Positions 18,311-27,239 of a stretch of 64,000 nucleotides of DNA are shown here, piece after piece (the first letter of the stretch is position 1; the number at the start of each line of letters is the position of its first letter). Under the pieces are notes generated by a model, which worked only from the letters and a program-made list of their open reading frames with translations, was not told the DNA's origin and searched no databases. The stretch is taken from positions 1-64,000 of the forward strand of contig KZ836107.1 in the NCBI GenBank assembly GCA_003265685.1, written 5' to 3'. A program made the position numbers and the translations under genes. Source of the stretch: Piscinibacter caeni (GTDB lineage: Bacteria; Pseudomonadota; Gammaproteobacteria; Burkholderiales; Burkholderiaceae_C).

Positions 18311-18669
18311 CGGACGCCCGCACCGTCGTTGCCGCCTCGACGTGGTGACGATCGCGGGTGAATGCGGCGCACAACTCTGGGCCAAACTCACCCGGCCGGC
18401 GACGCGCGACGAGGTGCTCGCCGCGCTCCGGGCGGCACCGCGAATCGCGTTCGTGCTCTCGTTGGACGGAATCGTGGCGATGAACAGGCACGGTCGATTT
18501 GATGGCCGATCTTGGCCGCCCACGTGGTGACATGTGGGAGGTGGCTCCAGCAGGTCTTCAACCAGGCGATCGTGATCCGGGCTCTCCCCGGCATCAAGTC
18601 GGATTCGGCGAGATCCATCGAGAAGACCGACGCGTCGCTGGGGGCCTGATGCGCGATTTCCTGCGCTGA
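18311..18669 (+). pseudogene. Decayed partial copy of gap2
   Basis: Nucleotide and frame-by-frame similarity to the last third of the gap2 gene (about 13692-14137): KLTRPATRDEVLAALRAAPRIAF mirrors ELTRPATRDEVLAAFQAAPRIAF (split here for length: TRPATRDEVLAA is identical), then GVLxDGIVAMN, GDMWEV, QVFNQAIVI and EKTDASLG appear in different frames. It lacks the N-terminal two thirds including the catalytic Cys and has internal deletions equal to about 13948-13999 and 14027-14046. It ends with the same DFLR stop context. Fills most of the 18281-18811 gap. Confidence 0.85.
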
Positions 18670-18811
18670 GGCTGGCGAGGCCTGGAACGCCCCTTGCCCC
18701 TCAACCAGCCACGAATCTCTTCTACGCCCGTCGCCGCCGCCGTCCTACGACTGCTGGGCGGCACAGGGAGGACGATCGTTTGGTTCCGTCACACACACTT
18801 GGAGAACCACT

Positions 18812-19141
18812 ATGCCCAACCCAAACGAGGAAGCCTGCCTGCGAGCGTGCCACGAATGCGCCGTGGCATGCCTGCAGTGCGCCACCGCCTGCCTGCAGGA
18901 GGCGGATCCCAAACCGATGGCGCGTTGCATCGCGTTGGATACGGAATGTGCCGACATCTGCCAGCATGCGGTCGCGTCGATTGCGAGAGGCGATGAGCAT
19001 ATGCAAGGCATCTGCGCGCTCTGCGCGCGGGTATGCAGCCGCTGCGCCGCAGAGTGCGGCATACACGACATGGATCACTGCAAGCGTTGCGCCGAGGCCT
19101 GCAAGCGCTGTGCCGAAACCTGCATCGCCATGGCGCACTGA
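18812..19141 (+). CDS. Four-helix-bundle copper-binding protein (Csp3-like, DUF326)
   Basis: 109 aa with 18 or so Cys, spaced in helical CxxxC/CxxC pairs (CLRACHECAVACLQC, CARVCSRCAAEC, CKRCAEACKRCAETC). No signal peptide, so cytosolic, as in Csp3 copper storage proteins whose Cys line the inside of a four-helix bundle and hold many Cu(I). GGAG at about 18800 precedes the ATG. Clusters with the DUF305 gene 28 nt downstream. Confidence 0.9.
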   Translation: MPNPNEEACLRACHECAVACLQCATACLQEADPKPMARCIALDTECADICQHAVASIARGDEHMQGICALCARVCSRCAAECGIHDMDHCKRCAEACKRCAETCIAMAH

Positions 19142-19169
19142 TCTCGGACATTCACCCCAGGAGACATCG

Positions 19170-19571
19170 ATGAACTTCAAGACGCTCGACCGCTTCAAGG
19201 CTATCTCCCTAGTGCCGCTGACGGCACTGTGGCTTGCATCTGCACCGGCGCAGGCGCAGACCGCTCCCGCCATGGCCCCGTCCGCGAGCATGCCCATGGG
19301 GCAAATGCACAAGGGTGCAACCGGTCCGCAGGACATGAAGGCGTCCATGATGATGGGTATGGGCGACATGCAGAAGATGCAGGCGTCCGGCGACATCGAC
19401 AAGGACTTCGCGATGATGATGAAGATGCATCACCAGCAGGCCTTGAACATGGCGGAGATGGAGATTGCGCACGGCAAGTCTGCGGAGATGAAGGCGATGG
19501 CCAAGAAGATCATCGCTGCGCAGAAAAAGGAGATTGCGCAGTTCGATCAGTGGCTGGCCAAGCACAAGTGA
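19170..19571 (+). CDS. Exported DUF305 protein
   Basis: 133 aa with a signal peptide (AQAQ at about 28-31), a Met-rich linker (MPMGQMHKG, MMMGMGDM) and a DUF305-type helix pair: KDFAMMMKMHHQQALNMAEMEI and KAMAKKIIAAQKKEIAQFDQWL. The HHQxAxxMA motif is typical. Found near copper and silver resistance genes in many proteobacteria; probably a periplasmic metal-binding protein. Its 3' end faces the outer-membrane protein gene; the 100-nt gap (19572-19672) shows no convincing terminator beyond a weak GC stem at 19605-19624. Confidence 0.82.
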   Translation: MNFKTLDRFKAISLVPLTALWLASAPAQAQTAPAMAPSASMPMGQMHKGATGPQDMKASMMMGMGDMQKMQASGDIDKDFAMMMKMHHQQALNMAEMEIAHGKSAEMKAMAKKIIAAQKKEIAQFDQWLAKHK

Positions 19572-19672
19572 GCTGACCCGCGTTCAAGTGTCCGACCTCG
19601 CCGTCCGCGGCCCTGATGGCGCGGCTCGCGGTCGAACATCAGGTGTTCACATGCGCTCCGACAGCCGAAGGA

Positions 19673-20836
19673 TCACATGAAGAACCATTGCAGTTGTAGC
19701 TGAAACGCGGTAGGCAAACTCGCGAACTCGCTGCCTCTCGTCCCGTTGAAGTGCTGCAAGCCGACGGTCAGATCCGCCGCAGGTGCGATCGACCACACGA
19801 GGCGGCTGTCGATGGCGTGACTTCGGTCGTCGCTATTGCGCACCGCATAGCTCACCCATTTCAGCAGCGGCGTGATCTCGTACGACGCGTACAGCCCCGC
19901 GCAGCGCGTCGCGAGGCTTGCCGCACGTCCCGTACGCAGACCTGCGATGTCGTAGCAGTCGGCCGGGGCCGGTGAGCCGGCCCCGTTGTAGTACAGCTCC
20001 GCGCTCATCGTGAGCCCGTTCGCGAAGGCATAGTCCGCACCGACCATCAGCCGGTTGAAGGCGGGGCCGGCGCTGGGGCGAAAGCGGGCCGCTTCGCCGC
20101 GGATGCCGGCGTCGCCGATCTGACTGGCCACGTCCATGCCGACGATGTCCAGACCCAGCAGCCGGCCGACGACCAGCGACGTGTCCACGCCCGCCGCATT
20201 GCCGTGCCACTGCACTGCGCGGCTGGGCGAGCCGCGGTCCGGCGCTGGGGCATACACGAGCGACGCGCGCGACAGCGGTCCGAGCTTGGCCTCGAGCAGT
20301 GCGGCATCGACCCCGACACGCTCCTCGCGCTCCAGCGCCAGCGGGTTCACGGGGTTCAGAATGTCCAACGGGCTCCAGAAGCGGCCAGTCCCCCAGGCGA
20401 TGCGCTGGCGGCCGAGCTTCAGATCGACGTTGCCGCGGGTCAGCGTCACTGCCGCCCGATACAGACGATGGCGCCCGTACACAGCGCCACGCTCGAAGTA
20501 GTTCGCATCGGCCCGCCAGTACTGCGGCGGCACGCGGTCCTTGAGCGCACGAAACTCCTCGGTGTCCAGGTAGCTGCCCAGCAGCAGTTCGTTGTCGTAC
20601 TGCAGGTCGAGGGCGAGCCCCGACGCCAGGTCGCCCTTCGCCTCGACGCGCAGCCGGTTCAGGCTGAGCACGTAGTCCTCGCCGGACGAGGCCTGCGAAC
20701 GCAGGAACACGCTCTTCAGGCTCCCGGACAGTTCCAGCGGCCGCGTCTGCGCCACCGACGGCGCGGCAGCGAACACATGGCCCGCCGCCATCACGGCCGC
20801 GCCCCAGCCAACGCCACGATGTCGACGCATCGTCAT
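19673..20836 (-). CDS. Outer-membrane beta-barrel protein of an ABC export operon
   Basis: 387 aa with signal peptide (VAQ near 30), alternating amphipathic strands (LELSGSLKSVFLR, LSLNRLRVEAKGDL, VDLKLGRQRIAWG) and a terminal LQLQWFFM typical of barrel C-termini. RQRIAWG resembles DUF1302-type porins. The start overlaps the permease stop, so it is the last gene of the ABC/LolA-like module and its likely outer-membrane partner or cargo exit. Function otherwise unknown. Confidence 0.7.
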   Translation of the reverse strand: MTMRRHRGVGWGAAVMAAGHVFAAAPSVAQTRPLELSGSLKSVFLRSQASSGEDYVLSLNRLRVEAKGDLASGLALDLQYDNELLLGSYLDTEEFRALKDRVPPQYWRADANYFERGAVYGRHRLYRAAVTLTRGNVDLKLGRQRIAWGTGRFWSPLDILNPVNPLALEREERVGVDAALLEAKLGPLSRASLVYAPAPDRGSPSRAVQWHGNAAGVDTSLVVGRLLGLDIVGMDVASQIGDAGIRGEAARFRPSAGPAFNRLMVGADYAFANGLTMSAELYYNGAGSPAPADCYDIAGLRTGRAASLATRCAGLYASYEITPLLKWVSYAVRNSDDRSHAIDSRLVWSIAPAADLTVGLQHFNGTRGSEFASLPTAFQLQLQWFFM

Positions 20837-23334
20837 GTGTGCCGAATTGCCGCGGTCGGGTCCAGCCTTGCAGCGCGCGCTGCCGGGTACAGCGACACGG
20901 CCACGCTGGCGAGGAACAAGCCAATGCCTGGGCCGACGAGATTGCCGGCAACCAGCTTCGGATAGACGATGCCAGTCAACCCGGGGATCGCGCTGTAGTC
21001 GCGGTAGAAGCCCGAAAGATCCAGTCCGACGTTGCCGAAGAGCGAGACGACCGCGGCACCGACCGCAAAGCCGACGACAGACGCAACGAGCATCAGCGCG
21101 ATGGTTTCGTAGACCACCATGCGCACGACCGCGTCGGGCGGCGTGCCCAGCGCCATCATCACGCCGAACTCGCGCGTGCGCTCGGCCACCGCCATGAACA
21201 CGGTGTTCATCACCGCCAGGGCAACGACGAGAAAGAAGACCGCGACGATGACCGTGCGGATGGCGCGCACCAGGCCCAGCATGTCCGCCACCCGCGGCAG
21301 CAGGCGCGGCCAGGGCGACGCGACCAGACCGTCCTTCCCCAGCAGGGGCATCAATTGCGCGGCGACCCCGTCGACCTCGGCGCGGTCCGCCAGGCGCAGG
21401 TTGATCGACGAGACGCGCTGGCCGAGGCCGAGCATGCGCTGGGACTCCGGCAGCGTGACGAAGACCATCGCACCGTCGAACGCGCTGCTCTCGGTCGCGA
21501 AGATGCCCCGGACTCGAAACGCCGCGGTGCCGAGTTCGCCAGCCACGCCGGGGGCCATTGCCACCAGCTTCTCGCCCAGGCGGATGTCGAGCTTTTCGGC
21601 CAGGCGCCGCCCGATCACGACGTCGCGGTCCGTGCCGGCCTCCAGCGCCGATCCCTCGACGAGGGTCCGGTGCAGGATCGTGAGTCCGCGTTCGAGTGCG
21701 GGGTCGACGCCGTACAGCACGACGCCCACCGACTTCGTGGCGCTGCTCACCAGTGCCTGCGCCTGCACGCGCGGCGCGGCGGCCGCGATGCCGGGCTGGC
21801 TGCGCACCGCGGCGAGTGCGGCGCTGGCATCGAAGGCAAGTTCCGGCGCGAGGTCGCGCCGCAGCCCCTCGCGTTCGATCTGCAGGTGCCCGGTGACGTA
21901 GCGCGTCGAGTTGTCCACGAGCTGCTCGCCGAAGCCGTCGAAGAAGCCGTAGAGGAACACGTAGGCGACGATCGCGAAGGCGGCGCCGAACACCGTGATC
22001 GCGCTGCGCTTGCGGTTGCGCAGCAGGTTGCGCGTCGCGATGAGGGCGAAGACCGGCAACGGCGTGCGCGTCGCGCTGTGCGAAGCGCGCCGGCCGCCGG
22101 AGGACTTCTCGCTGATGCCGCGGATCGCCGCGACCGGTTCGAGGGTTGCCGCGCGGAACGCGGGGTACAGCGCCATGGCCAACGCGATCAGGAATACGAG
22201 CAGGGAGATGGCGAGGCTGCGCTCGGCGCGCACGACCGGGTAGATGACGTCGGCCAGGCCCGGCATCGCCCGCAGCCCGGCTTCGAAGGCGCCGAGGTCG
22301 ATGCCCGTGCGGCCGAACGCCGCCGTCGCGCCGAGCCCGACCGCGTTGCCCAGCAGCAGCCCGGCTGCGCCGAGCAGAGCGGCCTCGGCGACGACGAGCC
22401 GGAACAGCATCGATTGGCCGGTGCCCAGCGCCAGCAGGATGCCGAATTCGCGGGTGCGCTCGAGCACCGCCATCAGCACCGGATTGGCCACGCCGGCAGC
22501 GACCATCACGAAGAAGATCGTCAGCACCACGAAGCCCATCACCTCGTGGAAGCGGATACTGATCGCCACCATCGGCAGCAGCACCGGCCAGCCCACCACT
22601 TCGTGGTCGGCGCCCACGCGCACGGACAGGTTCTGGACTGCGTCGCCCAGCGCGCCGCGGTCGCGCAGCCGCAGCGCCACTGCGGTGACAGCCTCGGGCG
22701 CGGCGAGGAAATCGCGCATCGCCGCCATCGGCATCATCGCGACATACCCGTCCAGGTCATCGATCTTGGTGCGGAACACGCCGCGCACCGGCACGCGCGC
22801 GCTGGCGACCGAGCCATCGTAGGCCTGGCCCACCAACACCAGATCGTCGCCGGCCCGCAACGCGAGGGCCTCGGCCATGCCCTCGCCGATCAGCACCCCG
22901 GTGTCGTCGGCGCCGCTGAAACCGCGGCCATCGACCACCGCCTTGAACAGGTCCGTGACGCGCGCCTCCTGCGCCGGGTCGACACCAAAAGCCAGGATGC
23001 CGCGCGAGCGATCGGCGCGACTCGCGAGCACGGTGGTCTCGAGGCGGACCGTCGCTGCGGCCACCAACGGATCGGCACGCACCGTCTCGAGCACGCGCGC
23101 GCCGGCCTCGATCGCGCGGTCCAGACTCGGGTCGTCGTGGTAGCCCTTCAGGTGCACCTGCGCGTCGGCGGCGAAGTAGCGCGTGGTGTTGTTGATCATC
23201 TGCCGGTTCATGCCGTCGATGAAGCCCCACAGGAAGGTCAGCGCCGCCAGGCCGACCGCGATCGACAGCACCGTGATGACGGAGCGGCGGCGGTTGCGCA
23301 TCACGTTGCGCACCGCCAGCGTCCAGATCATCAC
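20833..23334 (-). CDS. Tandem-fused FtsX/MacB-type ABC permease
   Basis: 833 aa made of two homologous halves. Half 1 (1 to ~400) begins MMIWTLAVRNVMRNRRRS and half 2 (~425-833) begins FALIATRNLLRNRKRS; each has an N-terminal helix, a MacB-like periplasmic domain (~200 aa) and three FtsX-type helices with the conserved ERTREFGxxxALGT motif. LolC/LolE are normally separate chains; here both half-transporters sit on one polypeptide. With the ATPase immediately upstream this would form a lipoprotein- or lipid-extracting exporter. ATGA-type overlaps at both ends. Confidence 0.85.
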   Translation of the reverse strand: MMIWTLAVRNVMRNRRRSVITVLSIAVGLAALTFLWGFIDGMNRQMINNTTRYFAADAQVHLKGYHDDPSLDRAIEAGARVLETVRADPLVAAATVRLETTVLASRADRSRGILAFGVDPAQEARVTDLFKAVVDGRGFSGADDTGVLIGEGMAEALALRAGDDLVLVGQAYDGSVASARVPVRGVFRTKIDDLDGYVAMMPMAAMRDFLAAPEAVTAVALRLRDRGALGDAVQNLSVRVGADHEVVGWPVLLPMVAISIRFHEVMGFVVLTIFFVMVAAGVANPVLMAVLERTREFGILLALGTGQSMLFRLVVAEAALLGAAGLLLGNAVGLGATAAFGRTGIDLGAFEAGLRAMPGLADVIYPVVRAERSLAISLLVFLIALAMALYPAFRAATLEPVAAIRGISEKSSGGRRASHSATRTPLPVFALIATRNLLRNRKRSAITVFGAAFAIVAYVFLYGFFDGFGEQLVDNSTRYVTGHLQIEREGLRRDLAPELAFDASAALAAVRSQPGIAAAAPRVQAQALVSSATKSVGVVLYGVDPALERGLTILHRTLVEGSALEAGTDRDVVIGRRLAEKLDIRLGEKLVAMAPGVAGELGTAAFRVRGIFATESSAFDGAMVFVTLPESQRMLGLGQRVSSINLRLADRAEVDGVAAQLMPLLGKDGLVASPWPRLLPRVADMLGLVRAIRTVIVAVFFLVVALAVMNTVFMAVAERTREFGVMMALGTPPDAVVRMVVYETIALMLVASVVGFAVGAAVVSLFGNVGLDLSGFYRDYSAIPGLTGIVYPKLVAGNLVGPGIGLFLASVAVSLYPAARAARLDPTAAIRHT

Positions 23335-24041
23335 GCCGGCCTCCGTTCGTCGGCTTCGATGCGACCGTCGCGCAGCCGGATCACGCGGCGCGCGCGCTCG
23401 ACCACCATCGGGTCGTGCGTCGAGAACACGAAGGTCGTACCCTGCTCCTGGTTGAGGCGTCGCATCAGGTCCATCAGCGTCGAGCCCGACTGCGAATCGA
23501 GGTTGGCGGTGGGTTCGTCGGGCAGCACGATCACCGGCCGCGCCGCTATCGCGCGAGCCACCGCGACGCGCTGCTGCTGCCCGCCCGACAGCTCGTTCGG
23601 CCGGCGGTGCTCCATGCCCTCGAGCCCGAGCGCGTGCAGCAGGCGCAGCGCCTCCGCGCGGCGCCGCGTCTCGTCGACGCCCTGCAGCAGCATCACGTAC
23701 TCGACGTTCTCGAGCGCGGAGAGCACCGGCACCAGGTTGTATTCCTGGAACACAAAACCGATGTGGCGCAGGCGAACCTCGGCGAGCGCCTTGCGGCCCA
23801 GGGACGTGATCTCTTGATCGCCGACCCAGATGCGACCACTCGTCGGGCGGTCGAGCCCGCCGATGAGGTTCAGCAGCGTCGTCTTGCCGGAGCCCGAGGG
23901 GCCGACCAGAGCGACGAAGTCGCCCTCCAGGATCTCGACGCTGGTCTCGTGCAGCGCCGGCACCGGGATGCTGTCGCGCTGGTAGACCTTGGTCGCGTTG
24001 TCGGCGCGGGCGATGACCGAAGGCGGCGCCATGGTCGTCAC
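23331..24041 (-). CDS. LolD/MacB-type ABC transporter ATPase
   Basis: 236 aa nucleotide-binding protein. Walker A GPSGSGKTT near 47-55, Q-loop FVFQEYNL, signature LSGGQQQRVAVARA, Walker B VIVLPDEPTANLD. The usual LADEPT is LPDEPT here; the catalytic Glu is kept. Pairs with the fused permease (overlap of 4 nt). Overlaps the phosphoketolase stop upstream. Confidence 0.92.
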   Translation of the reverse strand: MTTMAPPSVIARADNATKVYQRDSIPVPALHETSVEILEGDFVALVGPSGSGKTTLLNLIGGLDRPTSGRIWVGDQEITSLGRKALAEVRLRHIGFVFQEYNLVPVLSALENVEYVMLLQGVDETRRRAEALRLLHALGLEGMEHRRPNELSGGQQQRVAVARAIAARPVIVLPDEPTANLDSQSGSTLMDLMRRLNQEQGTTFVFSTHDPMVVERARRVIRLRDGRIEADERRPA

Positions 24042-26467
24042 TCTGCCGCCATCACGGTGCGTGGATCACCCTGCCCGCGCACGGCGGCCAGTTCGTCGGC
24101 GCGGAGCACTTGCGCGGCATCGACGCCGAGCGCGGAAGTGGCCTCGGCCGCCACGTGCGCCCAGGTGCAGCTGTTCGCGAACAGCATGCCAGCGACATCC
24201 AGCGTGCCGCCCCGCGCGACGTAGCCCAGCGCGCGGGTCTGCCGCCGCCCGGTGTCGATGCGGCGCAGCACACCGAGCGTCGGTTCGGGCCGCATGTGCG
24301 AGACGATGATGCGCGCGGTGGCGGCGGCGGGGAACAGTTGCTCCAGCGCCGCATCGCCAGCCACGAAGGCGCGCTCGCGCTCGTCGCGCGGCAGCCGGAA
24401 GCGGCCGGGCTCGACAACGCAGGTCACCGCGGCGCGATGCCCGGCGGCATCGAGCCGGTCGGCGGCCAGCAGCGCCTGCTGCAACTGGTACGCGCCGATG
24501 GCGATCAGCAGCACCTCGGGCGCCTCGCAGGCCTTCACCACGCACGCGCCTTCCTCGACCAGGCGCTGCGCCTGCTCGCCGGTCAGCCGGTTGGCCATCG
24601 GCCGCTTGGGCACGACAAGGGTCCAGAACTGCCCATGGGTGGCGTAGACGGCGCGCAGCGCGGCGGCGGCACTGTTCGCATCGACCGGGAACAGCACGCG
24701 CGCGGTGTCGGACATCTCGCCCAGCAGCGCCTCGGCCAGGGTCGTGTCCTGGTGTGACTGCTCGTTCTTGCCGTTCTCCCAGGTGTGCGAGGTGGCCACC
24801 GTGACGACAGAGAGCCAGCCCTGCGGGTTGCCTGCCTCCGCCTGGTGGCGGGCGAACAGGATCTCCTGGCGCAGGGCGCCGAGCATCTTGACGGCGAAGG
24901 CTTCGTAGGAGACCACGAGGTTGATGCCACCCTTGTTGCCGAGCGCCGCGCTGACCACAGCCTCCTCGTTGAGCGCCGTGATCACCGCGCCGTCCACCGC
25001 TTCGGCCAGGCCGGGCTCGGGCACGAAGACGCGGTGCTTCAGCAGGTCCAGCGTCTGCCCCATCCGGTTGCTGCGCAGTTCGTCGGGGTTGCCGACACGC
25101 GGCCGCAACTGAGGGTTCGCCTGCACGATGGCGGCGAAGGCGGCGTCCAGAGCGGCCATCGGCGACGCGGGGCCGGCGCCGGGGGCGTGCCACTGCAGCG
25201 CCGGCAGCACCGGCGCGGCCACGCGCCGGTGGGCCAGCGGGTGATCGCGTTCGAGCGGCCGCTGCTGCTGCGCGTGACGGCACAGCGTCGCCAATGCCTC
25301 GTCGAGTTCGCCAGCCGGCACGAACAGCGCGCGGGCGCCCTCGTTGAACTGCTGCTGCGCGTGCGCGTCGGTGTGCGGGTTCCCCGCGAGCGGCAGGTTG
25401 TGGGCGGCGTTGGTGCCCGCGCCGGGGAAGCCGAAGCCTTTCGGGGCCTCGGCGACGGTGTAGTGCAGCGGCACCGGATACTGGATGCTCCCGGCGGCGA
25501 CGGCCGCCGCGCAGGCCGCGAGCCGTTCCTCCATGGCGTGTACCGCCCAGGCGAAGGCGGCCGGGTCGGTGCCGTCGATCTCCATCGGGTCGAAGCCGTT
25601 CAGGCGCAGGTGCTGCTGGAACCACGCTTGGCCGCCCTGCTGCTGCATCGTGCTGCGCTGCTCGATGCGTCGCCCGTTGAGAATCATGAACGGGGCCACG
25701 AAGCCGCAATCCTCGGCGCGCCACCAGCGCGGCGCCCAGTCGCTGCCGCGCTGCTCCTCGAAGGCGCCGTCGCTGAGGAACACGACCAGGCGCTCGCCCG
25801 GCAACGGCATGTGCACGTACTGCAGCTCCGCGAAACCAAGATAGCCGCCCTCGGACAGGCCGCCGGCGGTGTTCGGCCCGACGTGGCTGCCCAGCGGGGA
25901 GGCCGGCCGCCCGGCCGCGTCGATCGCGTAGCTGTAGAAGTCGCGCGCGAAGCGCGTCAGCCCGCCCTCGCTGCGGTCGTAGCGTTCGGCGTGGCGCGGC
26001 GTCATGTTGCCCGCCAGCAGGTTGCAGGCGTCGATGCCCGCCACGCAATGCCCCTGCCCCATCAGCCAGCCGCGCGTCAGGCCGCCGAGCGCGTTCGCGG
26101 CGAGATAGCCGACGTAGGCCGGCACGATGTTCAGCGAGCCGCCGGTGTGGCCTTCGGGCGTCTCCTTGAAGTCCTCGGCCACCATCTCGCGCCCGTCGGG
26201 GTAGACCCGGTCGGCGTACGTCATGTGCACGGTCAGCCACATGCCGGCCGCGGCGAGCCGGTCCGCGGCCCACAGCGTGCGGTAGACGCTCGCCGTGTCG
26301 CTCGCCTTGCCGCCGGCGACCAGAACCTGTGCGAGGTCGTGCACGCGCAATTGAGTGAGGTCGTTGTGCACGATGGGTCCGAACCCGCGCGCCCAGCGCG
26401 CGAAGTCGGCATCGGACTCGCGGAACAGCCGCACGCGCTCGGCGACCCAGGGAAGCTTGTGGTTCAT
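24038..26467 (-). CDS. Phosphoketolase family enzyme (Xfp-like)
   Basis: 809 aa, the normal length for TPP-dependent phosphoketolase, which splits xylulose 5-phosphate or fructose 6-phosphate with Pi to acetyl phosphate + a sugar phosphate. Recognisable blocks are PEGHTGGSLNIVPAYVGYLAAN near 104-125, VVFLSDGAFEEQRGSDWAP (TPP region), and ENGKNEQSHQDTTLAEALL followed by RVLFPVDANS (canonical Xfp has NGFSHQDPG and LPPDAN). It is therefore a divergent subfamily. Sits between the LolA-like gene (5 nt gap) and the ABC ATPase (4-nt overlap), odd company for a metabolic enzyme. Acetyl phosphate would feed the AckA-PduL fusion at 37338-39110. Confidence 0.85.
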   Translation of the reverse strand: MNHKLPWVAERVRLFRESDADFARWARGFGPIVHNDLTQLRVHDLAQVLVAGGKASDTASVYRTLWAADRLAAAGMWLTVHMTYADRVYPDGREMVAEDFKETPEGHTGGSLNIVPAYVGYLAANALGGLTRGWLMGQGHCVAGIDACNLLAGNMTPRHAERYDRSEGGLTRFARDFYSYAIDAAGRPASPLGSHVGPNTAGGLSEGGYLGFAELQYVHMPLPGERLVVFLSDGAFEEQRGSDWAPRWWRAEDCGFVAPFMILNGRRIEQRSTMQQQGGQAWFQQHLRLNGFDPMEIDGTDPAAFAWAVHAMEERLAACAAAVAAGSIQYPVPLHYTVAEAPKGFGFPGAGTNAAHNLPLAGNPHTDAHAQQQFNEGARALFVPAGELDEALATLCRHAQQQRPLERDHPLAHRRVAAPVLPALQWHAPGAGPASPMAALDAAFAAIVQANPQLRPRVGNPDELRSNRMGQTLDLLKHRVFVPEPGLAEAVDGAVITALNEEAVVSAALGNKGGINLVVSYEAFAVKMLGALRQEILFARHQAEAGNPQGWLSVVTVATSHTWENGKNEQSHQDTTLAEALLGEMSDTARVLFPVDANSAAAALRAVYATHGQFWTLVVPKRPMANRLTGEQAQRLVEEGACVVKACEAPEVLLIAIGAYQLQQALLAADRLDAAGHRAAVTCVVEPGRFRLPRDERERAFVAGDAALEQLFPAAATARIIVSHMRPEPTLGVLRRIDTGRRQTRALGYVARGGTLDVAGMLFANSCTWAHVAAEATSALGVDAAQVLRADELAAVRGQGDPRTVMAAE

Positions 26468-26471
26468 GGTT

Positions 26472-27239
26472 TCATCGCTTCTGCAGGTTGCGCTGGCTGA
26501 AGATCTCGTCGTCCAACGGCCGGTCGAACACGGCGTCTTTCAGCACCACCGTGGTCGAGTTGCCGGGCTTGGCGTCGGGCCGCATCTCCCAGCGCGTCGG
26601 CAGGTCCCGCCCGCCGACCTTGCGCACATCGGAGAACGCCAGCACGCGCACGCGCTCGCCGCGCTCGCTGAAGAACTCCTGCTTCAGCGGCATCGTGTCG
26701 GCGCGCCGCACCCAGTAGACGATGCGCCCCCAGACCACCGCCGCGTCGGGTTTCGGCACAGCCTCGACCTGCACGACCGCCTCGCTATCGAGCTGCACCG
26801 TGGCGAGCACCTTGTGCGTGTAGTCGTCGAGGATGCTGCTCTCCTTGACGAGGTCGTCGTTCGTGAAATCCGAGCCCATCCACGGCTGCAGCATCATCGA
26901 CGGTGGAATCTTGACGATGCGCTCGACGTTGGGCAGGTAGTTCCACATCTCGGTGCCGATGCGCAGCGAGCCGATCCCGGCCTCCTTGGCAGGCGACAGG
27001 ATGCGCACGAACGAGCGCCGCGGCCGGTCCATCCACAGGCGCAGGCCGAGCGTGCGCTGCCAGCGCGGCGTGGCGATCGTCATCTCGTACTCCCCCTGCA
27101 CCGTCCGGCCCCACAGCAGCTTCTCGACCTTGTCGAGGATCTCGCGCCCCTCCGGCGGCTGGGCACGAACGCCCGGGGTGGCGAGCGCGGCGAGCGGGAC
27201 CGCGGCGGCGAGACGAAGCAGAACGCGACGCGTATTCAC
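26472..27239 (-). CDS. LolA-like outer-membrane lipoprotein-sorting protein
   Basis: 255 aa. Signal peptide with an RR start ([19 protein letters not shown], cleavage near RA|QPP), then a half-barrel pattern seen in LolA/COG2834 proteins: WQRTLGLRLWMDRPRRSFVRIL, EMWNYLPNVERIVKIPPSMM, MGSDFTNDDLV and PLKQEFFSERGER. Predicted periplasmic carrier of lipid or lipoprotein, probable partner of the fused FtsX permease and ATPase. Start overlaps the FtsH stop. Confidence 0.85.
   Translation of the reverse strand: MNTRRVLLRLAAAVPLAALATPGVRAQPPEGREILDKVEKLLWGRTVQGEYEMTIATPRWQRTLGLRLWMDRPRRSFVRILSPAKEAGIGSLRIGTEMWNYLPNVERIVKIPPSMMLQPWMGSDFTNDDLVKESSILDDYTHKVLATVQLDSEAVVQVEAVPKPDAAVVWGRIVYWVRRADTMPLKQEFFSERGERVRVLAFSDVRKVGGRDLPTRWEMRPDAKPGNSTTVVLKDAVFDRPLDDEIFSQRNLQKR

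Noticed and set aside
19605-19624. GC stem between DUF305 and the barrel gene as a terminator
   Set aside because: The stem is short with a bulge and has no U-run on either strand.
20839-23817. 992-codon plus-strand frame opposite the ABC permease
   Set aside because: It is antisense to well-supported domains and has shadow composition (His/Arg/Gln-rich).
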